A stretch of 64,000 nucleotides of DNA, from NCBI RefSeq assembly GCF_918698085.1, contig NZ_CAKKLP010000001.1, positions 434,001-498,000 of the forward strand, in the 5' to 3' direction. A program made the translations under genes and the position numbers. Source of the stretch: Chryseobacterium sp. Bi04 (GTDB lineage Bacteria; Bacteroidota; Bacteroidia; Flavobacteriales; Weeksellaceae). This document shows positions 27,063 to 35,606 of the stretch, piece after piece. Position 1 is the first letter of the stretch, and the number at the start of each line of letters is the position of its first letter. The notes under the pieces were generated by a model. That model made no database searches. It saw nothing but the letters and a program-made list of their open reading frames with translations, and was not told the DNA's origin.

Positions 27063-27080
27063 AAAAGCAACGTTGCTTTT
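27063..27080. promoter_or_regulatory. 18-bp perfect palindrome before clpC
   Basis: AAAAGCAACGTTGCTTTT is a perfect palindrome in the clpC leader, ending 18 bp before the chosen ATG. Its dyad with no spacer looks like a repressor site more than an RNA hairpin. It does not match CIRCE or a CtsR box. Confidence 0.45.
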
Positions 27081-27195
27081 TATTCATTATCTAAATTACA
27101 AATATTTTACCAAAAATCAATTAATGACTTTATGGCAGAAAAAATTTTATTATCTTATTGAAAATGATTAAGTTTGTTAATCGTAAAAAATCCCC

Positions 27196-27354
27196 ATGAA
27201 TCCCGAGATAACTACTTATATTGGCTATTCTGCTTCCGTTTTTATTGTATTGAGTTTCATACTGAAAGATGTAAGAAAAATCAGAGTCGTTAATATGATT
27301 GGCTGTTTTTGTTTTATTCAGGTCTGCCATTTATTGTTTGGGAAGAAAAGCTGA
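27196..27354 (+). CDS. 52-residue membrane protein, probably internally deleted YgjV-like
   Basis: An ATG at 27196 opens 52 codons (MNPEITTYIGYSASVFIVLS at the start, FGKKS at the end). Its TGA overlaps the ATG of the next gene as TGATG, which indicates translational coupling and a real gene. From memory, Bacteroidota relatives of about 80 residues share the start, the LKDVRKIRVVNMIGC segment and the lysine-rich end. They carry about 25 more residues in the middle, a third membrane helix that is missing here. It may therefore be an in-frame deletion product. An opposite-strand frame over this region is rejected. Confidence 0.55.
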   Translation: MNPEITTYIGYSASVFIVLSFILKDVRKIRVVNMIGCFCFIQVCHLLFGKKS

Positions 27355-28448
27355 TGAATAAAAAAATCATTATATCTGCTTTCAGTAATTTATATACCGA
27401 TCAGCGCATTGAAAAAATATGCAGAACGTTGTATGAAAATGAATATCAGATAGATTTGATAGGGAACGATTGGAACGGAGCAGTAAAAATGGAGCGCCCA
27501 TATTCTTTCTCCAGAGTACATCTGGGTTCAAAAAGCTTAAAAACAGCTTATTTTGAATTCAACTGGAAATTGTACCACCAGATAAAGAAAAAAGCAGATC
27601 AGAATACCATTCTGTATGCTAACGATGTGGACGCCTTGTTTCCTAATTATCTTCTTTCTCAGAAATTAAATATTCCATTGATTTTTGACAGCCATGAAAT
27701 TTTTTCGGAAATGCCCGCTGTTCAGGGTAAAATGTCACAAAAGCTATGGCGGTATCTGGAAAACACAATTATTCCAAAGCTGAAATTTATGATTACAGCG
27801 AGCGGAAGCTATGCGCAATGGTTTCATAACAAATACGGAATACTTCCCGTAGTGATCCAAAATGCCCCAAGAAAAATGGGGTTTGATATTGAAATTCCTG
27901 AAAATAACCCTAAAATGCTTTTGTACCAGGGAGCAATCAATCCATTTCGTGGAATAAACAAAGTGATTCTTGCCATGCATCATCTTGATAATGTAATATT
28001 ACACATTGCAGGAGATGGGCCGAAGAAAAAAGAATATGAAAATCTCGTCATTAAAGAAGACCTTCAGCATAAAGTAAAGTTCCTTGGAAAATTAATACCT
28101 GATGAGCTAAGAAATATTACGGTAATGGCAGATTGCGGAATGAGTATTGAAGAAAATGGAGGTGACAGCTATCTCTACTCACTACCCAATAAAATTCTGG
28201 ATTGCATTCAGGCCCGGGTTCCTTTAATTCTGTCAGATTTTCCTGAAATGCAAAATATTAAAAATCAGTTTGATATAGGGGAGATTATTCAAAGCCATCA
28301 TCCTGAACATATAGCTGCTGCTATTAAAAAGGTTTTAAACAAAGGCAGAGTCAATTATCAGCAAGAGCTTGAAAGAGCTTCAGAAGCTCTATGCTGGGAA
28401 AATGAGGAAATAAAATTACTTCAAATCATCCAAAAGGCATCTCAATAA
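27354..28448 (+). CDS. GT4-family glycosyltransferase
   Basis: The ATG at 27354 (MNKKIIISAFSNLYTDQR) gives 364 residues; the upstream frame to 27309 belongs to the overlapping small gene. It shows a GT-B fold: N-terminal acceptor half with PLIFDSHEIFSEMP near 110, then a donor half with LLYQGAINPFRGI, LHIAGDGPKKKEYENLV (about 220-236), KVKFLGKL and the nucleotide-sugar loop MSIEENGGDSYLYSLPNKILD. These fit group 1 (GT4) enzymes that build surface polysaccharides. The acceptor is unknown. It is coupled to the preceding small ORF. Confidence 0.88.
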   Translation: MNKKIIISAFSNLYTDQRIEKICRTLYENEYQIDLIGNDWNGAVKMERPYSFSRVHLGSKSLKTAYFEFNWKLYHQIKKKADQNTILYANDVDALFPNYLLSQKLNIPLIFDSHEIFSEMPAVQGKMSQKLWRYLENTIIPKLKFMITASGSYAQWFHNKYGILPVVIQNAPRKMGFDIEIPENNPKMLLYQGAINPFRGINKVILAMHHLDNVILHIAGDGPKKKEYENLVIKEDLQHKVKFLGKLIPDELRNITVMADCGMSIEENGGDSYLYSLPNKILDCIQARVPLILSDFPEMQNIKNQFDIGEIIQSHHPEHIAAAIKKVLNKGRVNYQQELERASEALCWENEEIKLLQIIQKASQ

Positions 28449-28564
28449 TTTTTTAAAACATAGGGACTATCCTATTTAATTTTATATTTTTATCATATAC
28501 AGCAATGATTTATTGATCAGATACAATGAAAATTGAATTAAAAAATTAAAAGTCTAAAATTAAT

Positions 28565-28572
28565 TATCTTTG
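28565..28572 (+). promoter_or_regulatory. Probable -7 box of the sufE-glycosyltransferase operon
   Basis: TATCTTTG fits TAnnTTTG exactly and lies 22 bp before the sufE ATG. The nearest TTG upstream (28533) is 29 bp away, longer than usual, so the -33 element is weak or absent. Confidence 0.55.
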
Positions 28573-28593
28573 CAGAAAGAAATAGGATTAAAA

Positions 28594-29013
28594 ATGACCA
28601 TTAAAGAAAAACAGCAGGAAATTATCGACGAATTTGCGTTTCTTGAAGATTGGGAGCAGAAATATGAATATATCATTGACCTTGGTAAAGAACTAAAGGG
28701 GCTTTCAGAAGATAAGAAAATAGACGACAACCTTATTAAAGGCTGCCAGAGTAAAGTGTGGATTGATGCTGAGTTTAAAGAAGGAAAACTTTTCTTTAAT
28801 GCAGACTCTGACGGAATATTGCCAAAAGGAATTGTTTCTCTCTTAGTGAGTATTTACAGTGGTCATTCTACCCAGGAAATATTAGATTCAGATTTTGAAT
28901 TTATTTCAGAAATAGGATTACAGGAATTCCTTTCCCCATCAAGAGCCAATGGATTGATGGCAATGACCAAACAAATCAAATTTTACGCTGTTGCTTATCA
29001 ATTGAAATCATAA
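28594..29013 (+). CDS. sufE: SufE-family sulfur acceptor protein
   Basis: The ATG at 28594 gives 139 residues (MTIKEKQQEIIDEF); a TTG eight codons upstream overlaps the promoter box and is rejected. SufE accepts sulfur from the cysteine desulfurase SufS for Fe-S cluster assembly. The reactive cysteine is Cys51 in LIKGCQSKVW, and the family's LSPSRANGL segment follows near residue 118. The length is typical. No other suf gene is in the window. Two glycosyltransferase genes follow at 2-bp and 4-bp gaps, so the three probably share a transcript. Confidence 0.94.
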   Translation: MTIKEKQQEIIDEFAFLEDWEQKYEYIIDLGKELKGLSEDKKIDDNLIKGCQSKVWIDAEFKEGKLFFNADSDGILPKGIVSLLVSIYSGHSTQEILDSDFEFISEIGLQEFLSPSRANGLMAMTKQIKFYAVAYQLKS

Positions 29014-29015
29014 CC

Positions 29016-29981
29016 GTGACCAGAATTTTAGCATATCGTTTTTCTGCATTTGGAGATGTTGCCATGACGGCACCTGTTTTCAGAGAGTTTCTGGAACAAA
29101 ATCCTGATGTGGAAATTATTATGGTTTCCAGGAAGAATTTTGAAGCCTTATTTGCAGGAATTCCGAATGTGATATTCAAGGGAATTGATCTGGATGAGTA
29201 TAAAGGTTTTTTTGGGTTAAGAAGATTAAGTAATGAGCTGATCAAGGAATTCAGTCCGGATTATATTGCCAATCTTCATGATGTGATCAGAACTAAAGTC
29301 TTAGATAAATTTTACGCAAGAAGAGGCCTGAAAGTCTTTAAAATAGACAAAGGAAAGGAAGAAAAAGAGCACCTTACAGATGTCTGGAACCTGAATAAAG
29401 TACAGCTGAAAAAAACAGTGGAACGGTATGCTGATGTATTCCGTGCTATGGGCTTTCAGGTAACGCTTTCAGAAAAGCTGAGACCTCTTTCCGGAGATAA
29501 ATCGGGGATAGGTTTTGCTCCTTTTGCCCAACACAGAGGAAAAATGCTTCCTTTGGAAAAATCATTTGAACTGGCTAGAATACTGGCGCAAAAAAATACC
29601 GTCTATTTTTTTGGGGGAGGAAAGAAGGAAACAGAAACGCTTGAAAACTGGGAAAGTCAGATCCCTAACACGAAAAGCCTTTCCGGAAAGTTGAGCCTTA
29701 CGGAAGAACTTCATAAAATAGCAGGACTGGAAGTGATGATTTCTATGGATTCTGCCAATATGCACCTGGCAAGTCTTGTAGGGACAAGATGTGTTTCCAT
29801 ATGGGGAGCAACGCATCCTTACGCCGGATTTTTAGGATTTGGACAAAGTGAAGACGACGTGGTTCAGGTAAAAGATCTTACCTGCAGGCCATGTTCTGTT
29901 TTTGGCGATAAAGAATGCTACAGGGGAGATTGGGCATGTCTTGAAGAATTTAATATCCAAAAAGTGATAGACAAAATCTGA
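29016..29981 (+). CDS. GT9-family glycosyltransferase (heptosyltransferase-like)
   Basis: Translation probably starts at the GTG two bases after the sufE stop, giving 321 residues (VTRILAYRFSAFGDVAMTAP, with Met at the initiator). The pattern is that of ADP-heptose:LPS transferases: FGDVAMTAPVFREF at the start, a FFGGGKKE donor segment near 205, ISMDSANMHLA and SIWGATHP. A Cys-containing C-terminal stretch follows (DLTCRPCSVFGDKECYRG) with four to five cysteines, which is typical of flavobacterial members. It probably adds a sugar to lipopolysaccharide core; the exact sugar is not known. Confidence 0.9.
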   Translation: MTRILAYRFSAFGDVAMTAPVFREFLEQNPDVEIIMVSRKNFEALFAGIPNVIFKGIDLDEYKGFFGLRRLSNELIKEFSPDYIANLHDVIRTKVLDKFYARRGLKVFKIDKGKEEKEHLTDVWNLNKVQLKKTVERYADVFRAMGFQVTLSEKLRPLSGDKSGIGFAPFAQHRGKMLPLEKSFELARILAQKNTVYFFGGGKKETETLENWESQIPNTKSLSGKLSLTEELHKIAGLEVMISMDSANMHLASLVGTRCVSIWGATHPYAGFLGFGQSEDDVVQVKDLTCRPCSVFGDKECYRGDWACLEEFNIQKVIDKI

Positions 29982-29985
29982 TGAC

Positions 29986-30870
29986 ATGGAGCTTTCAATA
30001 TGTATTCCCGTATTTAATTTTGATGTCCGTGAACTCGTCGTTGGGTTAAAAAAAGAAATTGATATCAATGGCATTGATGCGGAGATTATTTTGATTGATG
30101 ACGCTTCAGAGACTTCTTTTAAACAAATTAACACTTCTCTTCAGGATCATGTTCATCATTTGATTTTTCTGGAAGAAAATATTGGAAGATCCAAAATCCG
30201 GAATCTTTTTCTACAATATGCGCGAGGAAAATATCTTCTGTTTTTAGACTGTGATGTAAAGATCGACAGCAAAAAATTTCTTCAGAACTATTTGTACCAA
30301 CTAAAAAAGCAGCCGGATATAGAATTGATATACGGCAATTTTAAAATTGCATCTCAATACTCCAACACACTCAGAAACAGATACTCTGTGGAAAGAGAGA
30401 TTTTTTCGGGAGATCAGTCGGCTGATTTTTCACTGTTTAAAACCGTAAACTTTATCATCAAAAAAGAGGTTTTCGAGAAATTTCCTTTTAATGAAGAGCT
30501 GACGGAGTATGGCTACGAAGATTTTATTTTTGCAAAACTCCTTGAGCTGAATAAGGTAAAGTTTCTGGCGATTAATAATCCTGTTATTCATTTTGATGAT
30601 ACCAGTAATGAGGTTTTTCTAAGAAAAGCATCAATAGGTATGAATTCTTTGTGTAAGCTTTCAAAAGGCAGCCAAAATATTGCTTTTATAAAAGATATTA
30701 AGGTATATAGGGCGGCGATGAAATTAAGGCAATTAAAACTGGATTCTCTATTTCTTCTTATATATGGGATCTTTGAAAGAAAAGTTAAAAAGAACCTTCT
30801 TTCGGAAAACCCTCACATGAAGTGTTTTGATTTTTATAAACTGGGTGTATTGCTCAGGAAAATGAAATAA
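29986..30870 (+). CDS. GT2-family glycosyltransferase
   Basis: A 294-residue GT-A enzyme. It has LSICIPVFNFD at the N-terminus, the first aspartates in IILIDDASE (about 41-49), the metal-binding FLDCDVKID (about 88-96) and an acceptor-side EYGYEDFIFAKLL (about 173-185), the ED motif that supplies the catalytic base in inverting enzymes. No membrane helix is present. It follows the GT9 gene by 4 bp and is the last gene before the tRNA terminator region. Confidence 0.9.
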   Translation: MELSICIPVFNFDVRELVVGLKKEIDINGIDAEIILIDDASETSFKQINTSLQDHVHHLIFLEENIGRSKIRNLFLQYARGKYLLFLDCDVKIDSKKFLQNYLYQLKKQPDIELIYGNFKIASQYSNTLRNRYSVEREIFSGDQSADFSLFKTVNFIIKKEVFEKFPFNEELTEYGYEDFIFAKLLELNKVKFLAINNPVIHFDDTSNEVFLRKASIGMNSLCKLSKGSQNIAFIKDIKVYRAAMKLRQLKLDSLFLLIYGIFERKVKKNLLSENPHMKCFDFYKLGVLLRKMK

Positions 30871-30884
30871 CCTTTTATCCTTAA

Positions 30885-30918
30885 AATAAAAAAATCTCCC
30901 AGTTTCCTGAGAGATTTT
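30885..30918 (-). terminator. Terminator of the tRNA-Val transcript
   Basis: Read on the minus strand, AAAATCTC and GAGATTTT pair around an inner CAG/CTG stem, followed by seven Ts and AT. It lies directly after the last tRNA gene. Confidence 0.85.
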
Positions 30919-30919
30919 G

Positions 30920-30994
30920 TGGGCCCTGAGGGATTCGAACCCCCGACCCTCTGGGTGTAAACCAGATGCTCTGAACCAACTGAGCTAAGAGCCC
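30920..30994 (-). tRNA. tRNA-Val (anticodon UAC), copy 2
   Basis: On the minus strand this folds as a full cloverleaf. It has a 7-bp acceptor stem from GGGCTCT, D-arm with GCTCAGTTGGTTCAGAGC, anticodon stem TCTGG/CCAGA with loop TTTACAC (anticodon TAC), and T-arm GGGGTTCGAATCCC. CCA is not encoded. The 74 bases up to the acceptor end are identical to the neighbouring copy 35 bp upstream. It is transcribed second. Confidence 0.97.
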
Positions 30995-31029
30995 TGAACT
31001 TTTTTTGAAAGGCTTCAGTTACCTTTGTG

Positions 31030-31104
31030 TGGGCCCTGAGGGATTCGAACCCCCGACCCTCTGGGTGTAAACCAGATGCTCTGAACCAACTGAGCTAAGA
31101 GCCC
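31030..31104 (-). tRNA. tRNA-Val (anticodon UAC), copy 1
   Basis: Same sequence and fold as the copy at 30920-30994, with loop TTTACAC and T-loop TTCGAAT. It is the promoter-proximal member of the pair, with its 5' end 30 bp after a TAnnTTTG box. Confidence 0.97.
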
Positions 31105-31133
31105 CTATACTTGTTTCCTCGTTTAGAGTGGTG

Positions 31134-31163
31134 CAAATATACGACTTATTTAGAAATCTCCAA
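31134..31163 (-). promoter_or_regulatory. Promoter of the tRNA-Val pair
   Basis: On the minus strand, TTG (31163-31161), a 19-bp spacer and TATATTTG (31141-31134) match the Bacteroidota housekeeping promoter exactly. The TTG lies inside the last codons of folC. Confidence 0.85.
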
Positions 31164-32390
31164 ATTTTTTTCTAAAAATTCTCCAACTACAAAGTTGCTT
31201 CCGCCGATAAAAATCATTTCTTCATTTGTACACCGCTCTTTTGCAGAAAGATAGGCTTCCTGTACAGAATTGAAAATTTTATAAAAAATTTTTGCTTCGC
31301 GCAGTAGATTTTCATAATCGTCCGGGTGTCTTCCCCTATTGATAGATGGTTTTGCAAAATAAAATTCAGAATTCTCGGGAAGTAAATCCATCACTTCATC
31401 TATCTTTTTATCGTTCACAAATCCCAAAATGACATGCTTATGCCTGTCTATAGAATTAAGTTGTGAAAAAACATACTCTAAACCGGCCTGATTATGTCCC
31501 GTATCACAAATAGTAAGCGGATTCTTTGAAAACTCAAACCAACGGCCAATGAAGCCTGTATTTTGATGAACACTCAGCAGGCCTTTCTCAATGGCTTCAT
31601 CTGAAATTTTAATACTTAATTTTTTTAATTCTTCAATCATAGCCAATACCACACGGATGTTCTTCTGCTGATAATTTCCCTTTAAATCTGAGGTAAGGGT
31701 AGTAGGAAGTAATGTGGAGTCTATAAAATGAGCATTTTCCCGTGCCGCTTTTTCTCTGATGATATCTTTTACCAATTCGTTTTCATCGCCTGAAATAATG
31801 GGGGTATTGGGTTTGATAATCCCTGCTTTTTCTCCTGCAATCTCTTCAATAGTGTCTCCCAATATGTTTTGATGATCAAGCTGAACATTAGTGATAGCGG
31901 AGATCAGAGGTTTTATAATGTTTGTTGAATCCAGTCTTCCGCCTAATCCAACTTCAATAATGGCAAAATCTACCTGCTGCTGGGCAAAATACTCAAAAGC
32001 CATAATGGTGGTAAATTCAAAAAAAGAAGGAAGGATATTTTCAGGGAGCTTTTTAAGTTTTTGAATAAAATTAAAAACAAATTCCTGATCACAGTTTTTA
32101 CCATTAATTTTGATACGTTCTGTAAAGTCGATAAGGTGGGGAGAATTGTATAAGCCAGTTGTATAGCCGGCCTCCTGCAGTACAGAAGCCAGCATATTGC
32201 TTGAAGATCCTTTTCCGTTGGTCCCTCCGATATGGATACATTTTAACTTCTCCTGAGGGTTTCCGAAAAAAGCGCAAAGTTTAATAATATTATCCAGTCC
32301 CGGTTTATAAGCTTTCTGCCCGTCTGTCTGATAGTTGGGCATCTGTATGAAAAGCCAGTCTATAGCTTCCTGGTATTGTTCATGTGTCAT
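31146..32390 (-). CDS. folC: Folylpolyglutamate / dihydrofolate synthase
   Basis: A 414-residue Mur-ligase-like enzyme that adds glutamate to folates and often also joins dihydropteroate and glutamate. It has the P-loop IGGTNGKGSSSN (about 54-65), YNSPHLIDFTERI with the omega-loop, EVGLGGRLDSTN (about 145-156) and ITNVQLDHQNILGDT with the metal-binding His. The C-terminal domain has DTGHNQAGLEYVF. The length is normal. The start, ATG after GCACC, is preceded by an ATTTTG stretch that resembles a -7 box. The 3' end overlaps the tRNA promoter. Confidence 0.95.
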   Translation of the reverse strand: MTHEQYQEAIDWLFIQMPNYQTDGQKAYKPGLDNIIKLCAFFGNPQEKLKCIHIGGTNGKGSSSNMLASVLQEAGYTTGLYNSPHLIDFTERIKINGKNCDQEFVFNFIQKLKKLPENILPSFFEFTTIMAFEYFAQQQVDFAIIEVGLGGRLDSTNIIKPLISAITNVQLDHQNILGDTIEEIAGEKAGIIKPNTPIISGDENELVKDIIREKAARENAHFIDSTLLPTTLTSDLKGNYQQKNIRVVLAMIEELKKLSIKISDEAIEKGLLSVHQNTGFIGRWFEFSKNPLTICDTGHNQAGLEYVFSQLNSIDRHKHVILGFVNDKKIDEVMDLLPENSEFYFAKPSINRGRHPDDYENLLREAKIFYKIFNSVQEAYLSAKERCTNEEMIFIGGSNFVVGEFLEKNLEISK

Positions 32391-32574
32391 GGTGCAAAAT
32401 TCTCAAAAGTTTTACTAAAATGAAACAATAATTTTTTCAATCTGTAACTTTTTTATATTTAGTTCGTCTAATAGGGAAAAATCTTAATATGAAATCGTTG
32501 TGATTTACAAATTACAATACTGATGAAGATGACACGATTCCATATGACCATTAAGAACAAATAAACATATACAT

Positions 32575-33897
32575 ATGAAAAAAGTTTGGATTATCGTTTT
32601 TGGATTAGGCTGTTTGGGATTGAACGCTCAAAAGAAATGGTCCTTAAAAGAATGTGTAAGCTATGCAGTGGAGCATAATCTTCAGGTTATCCAAAATCAA
32701 TATACCAAACAAAACCAAGAATACAACCTTAAAGCAGCAAAAAAAGACTATTTGCCTTCCGTATCGGGGAGTATTACGAGTGGGGTGAGTTTCGGGCAAG
32801 GATCATTAGGAGCAGGAAGTTATAGAAACGATAGATTCAATAACAGTGTTGGTGTAGGTGCCGATATTTTGGTTTATAACAATGGGAGATTGGAGAAGAA
32901 TGTAAGAAAACTCCAGTTTGATGTAGAGGCCAGCCAGTATGATATTGAAGCAATTAAAAATGATATTTCGGTACAAATTGCACAGCAATATTTAACCGCT
33001 TTATTGAACAAAGAAATTGTTAAGATTTCTCAAAGCGCTGTAGAAAATGCTAAAAAACAGCATGACAGAGCAAAGATAACCACTCAGGTTGGGACTACCG
33101 CACAGACTGTTTTAGCGGAAGCAGAGGCAGCCTGGGCGAGAGAAAAGCAAAATCTTAAGACCGCAGAGGTTAATGTAGGAAGAGCTCTGTTTGCGATCGC
33201 TCAGCTTTTGCAACTTTCAGATTATAAAGATTTTGATGTGGAAAATGTAGATATTCCTGAAGCACTAGATTCACAGTTGGTAACGGCTGACGAGGTTCTT
33301 ACAAAAGCCTATGATATACAACCCCAGATAAAAGCAGCCGAAAGCAGGATAAGATCTGCTGAAGCACAAACTGAGGTAAGTAAAACGGCATTCTGGCCTA
33401 CATTAACAGCAAGTGCTGGTCTTAACACTTTCTATAATAGGCAATTTAATGTTCCTCCAGGTGTGGTGCAGGGAACATTTTTTGAACAATATAAAGATCA
33501 GTTTGGACAAAATGTAGGATTATCACTTAATATCCCTATTTTCAATAAAGGGAAAACAAAATTACAGGTTGAGCAGTCCAAATTAAATGAAAGTGTTAGC
33601 AAAATTACCCTTGAACAGCAGAAACAAACAGTAAGACAAAATATACAGAAAGCCCAGTTTGACGCAGATGCCAATTATGAAAATTATCTGGCTGCTGTAG
33701 AAGCAGAGAAAAGCTCAAAGCTGGCTCTTGATTTTGCTGATAAAAGCTATGCTGCAGGAAGATCAACCATTTATGACGTAAATGTTGCAAGAAATAATTA
33801 TGCAAATGCACAGGGATCAGTAGCACAGGCGAAATATAATTATCTTTTCAGCCTTAAGCTGTTGAATTTCTATGCAGGAATTCCATTAAGTTTGTAA
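32575..33897 (+). CDS. TolC-family outer-membrane efflux protein
   Basis: A 440-residue outer-membrane channel of the TolC/OEP family, with a signal peptide (about 1-19, ending GLNAQ). The mature part repeats the OEP layout twice: a helical hairpin with YAVEHNLQVIQNQ, strand segments around 65-90 (SITSGVSFGQGSLG), long coiled helices with AEAEAAWAREKQNLKTAEV (about 182-200), and in the second half KTAFWPTLTASAGL and LNIPIFNKGKTK. No inner-membrane pump or adaptor gene is adjacent, so the partner is encoded elsewhere. It is the first gene of a run through 36771. Confidence 0.93.
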   Translation: MKKVWIIVFGLGCLGLNAQKKWSLKECVSYAVEHNLQVIQNQYTKQNQEYNLKAAKKDYLPSVSGSITSGVSFGQGSLGAGSYRNDRFNNSVGVGADILVYNNGRLEKNVRKLQFDVEASQYDIEAIKNDISVQIAQQYLTALLNKEIVKISQSAVENAKKQHDRAKITTQVGTTAQTVLAEAEAAWAREKQNLKTAEVNVGRALFAIAQLLQLSDYKDFDVENVDIPEALDSQLVTADEVLTKAYDIQPQIKAAESRIRSAEAQTEVSKTAFWPTLTASAGLNTFYNRQFNVPPGVVQGTFFEQYKDQFGQNVGLSLNIPIFNKGKTKLQVEQSKLNESVSKITLEQQKQTVRQNIQKAQFDADANYENYLAAVEAEKSSKLALDFADKSYAAGRSTIYDVNVARNNYANAQGSVAQAKYNYLFSLKLLNFYAGIPLSL

Positions 33898-33898
33898 A

Positions 33899-34489
33899 AT
33901 GCCGATTAAATCATTAGAAAAATATTTACCACCAAACACGCTTACGTATTTAAGAGTCTGGTTTTCAGATTATTATATTCATATAAAAGTTACAAGAAAC
34001 CGGAATTCCAAACTGGGAGATTATAGAAAGCTTCCGGACAATTCCCATGAAATTACAGTAAACTCTACTCTTACTCCACAGCTTTTTTTCTTTGTGCTGA
34101 CGCATGAGCTGGCACATTTAATTGCTTTTGAGAAATATGGAAGAAGAATTTCTCCCCATGGTAATGAATGGAAAGAAACATTTAGAAAAATGCTTATTGA
34201 AAGTCTTGATATTTATGATGAGGATCTAAAGCCGATCATTGTAAAGTTTTCAAAAGCACCTAAAGCAAATTTTATGGCTAGCCCTGATCTTGTAAGATAT
34301 TTTCATACTGAAAAACAAGATGATAGCCTGCAGTTTATTGAGGAGCTACAAAAGGGAGAATTTTTTATATACCGCAACGAAAAGTATTTATTAGAAGGTC
34401 TGGTTAAAAAAAACTATCTTTGTAAGAACCTGGCTACTGGAAGAAAGTATTCTTTCAAACCTTTAGCAAGGGTAGAAAAATGTAGCTAA
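33899..34489 (+). CDS. SprT-like zinc metallopeptidase-fold protein
   Basis: A 196-residue protein with the SprT-like signature: LTHELAHLIAFEKYGRRISPHGNEWK (about 62-87), in which HELAH supplies two zinc ligands and the base, and the later His gives the third. The C-terminal half (YRNEKYLLEGLVKKNYLCKNLATGRKY) resembles the zinc-ribbon end of the family but has only one cysteine, so a metal ribbon is unlikely. It starts one base after tolC and ends two bases before manC. A role in DNA-protein crosslink handling is known for eukaryotic relatives only. Confidence 0.87.
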   Translation: MPIKSLEKYLPPNTLTYLRVWFSDYYIHIKVTRNRNSKLGDYRKLPDNSHEITVNSTLTPQLFFFVLTHELAHLIAFEKYGRRISPHGNEWKETFRKMLIESLDIYDEDLKPIIVKFSKAPKANFMASPDLVRYFHTEKQDDSLQFIEELQKGEFFIYRNEKYLLEGLVKKNYLCKNLATGRKYSFKPLARVEKCS

Positions 34490-34491
34490 GA

Positions 34492-35574
34492 ATGTTAAAA
34501 TCAGATAGATACTGTGTGATAATGGCGGGTGGAATCGGTAGCCGGTTTTGGCCGATGAGTACACAGAAATTTCCAAAACAGTTTCAGGATATTTTAGGAG
34601 TCGGGCGTACTATGATTCAGCAGACTTATGACAGAATCAGTAAGCTTATTCCTAAAGAACAGATATTCGTGATTACGAATAAAGAATATGTTGCACTTTC
34701 CCAGCAGCAGCTGCCTGAGATTCCTGAAGAAAACATTGTAGGTGAACCCCTGATGAAAAATACAGCGGCCTGTAACCTGTATATGGCTAATAAGATCGCT
34801 GAAATTAACCCTGATGCCACCATGATTGTTCTTCCGGCAGATCATTTGATTCTTAAGGAAGATGTACTTTTGGAAAAAGTAGAGCTTGCTTTTGACCTTG
34901 CTTCAAAACATGATTACCTGGTAACGCTGGGCATTACTCCTACAAGACCTGATACGGGATATGGATATATTCAGTTTGTAGAGAAAAAAGGCTCAGAATA
35001 TTTTAAAGTAAAAACATTTACAGAAAAACCTATTCTTGAAATTGCCCAGAATTTTCTGGAAAGTGGAGACTTCCTGTGGAATGCAGGAATATTTATCTGG
35101 AATATAAAAAGTATTCATCACGCTTTTGAAATGTACCTGCCCGAGATGATGCAGCATTTTATGGCCTGCGAATATAATTCTGAAAATGAAAACAGCTGCA
35201 TTGAAACCATTTACCCTAAAGTACAGAAAATTTCCATAGATAACGGAATTCTGGAAAAAGCAAAAAATGTATATGTAATTCCTGCCAATTTAGGATGGAG
35301 TGATCTGGGTACATGGACCTCTGTATACGAAAATACGGATAAAGATGAAAACGGGAATGCTGTAAAATTAAAGCATTTACTGACCTACAATTCTAAAGGA
35401 AATATTATCCGTCTCAAAAACAATAATAAGGCGGTCATTATTGATGGCCTGGAAAATTATATCGTTGTAGATACCGATAAGGCCCTTCTTATCTGCCCAC
35501 GCGATAATGATCAGCTGATCAAGGATTACGTTCTCGATTTAAAAAGCTTTAAAAAAGGAGATAAATTTATGTAA
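34492..35574 (+). CDS. manC: Mannose-1-phosphate guanylyltransferase
   Basis: A 360-residue nucleotidyltransferase that makes GDP-mannose from GTP and mannose-1-phosphate for surface glycans. It has the signature GGIGSRFWPMSTQKFPKQF (about 11-29), VLPADHLI (about 117-124), the FTEKP motif (174-178) and GDFLWNAGIFIWN (about 190-202). It lacks the C-terminal isomerase domain of bifunctional enzymes, which fits the short bacterial class. It follows the SprT-like gene by 2 bp. Confidence 0.95.
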   Translation: MLKSDRYCVIMAGGIGSRFWPMSTQKFPKQFQDILGVGRTMIQQTYDRISKLIPKEQIFVITNKEYVALSQQQLPEIPEENIVGEPLMKNTAACNLYMANKIAEINPDATMIVLPADHLILKEDVLLEKVELAFDLASKHDYLVTLGITPTRPDTGYGYIQFVEKKGSEYFKVKTFTEKPILEIAQNFLESGDFLWNAGIFIWNIKSIHHAFEMYLPEMMQHFMACEYNSENENSCIETIYPKVQKISIDNGILEKAKNVYVIPANLGWSDLGTWTSVYENTDKDENGNAVKLKHLLTYNSKGNIIRLKNNNKAVIIDGLENYIVVDTDKALLICPRDNDQLIKDYVLDLKSFKKGDKFM

Positions 35575-35606
35575 AAAATTGGTATATTTCTGCTGATTTC
35601 TAAAGT

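Noticed and set aside
27130..27330. 66-residue minus-strand gene before the GT4 gene
   Set aside because: It has no recognisable features and lies opposite a plus-strand ORF that is coupled to the next gene and resembles a known small family.
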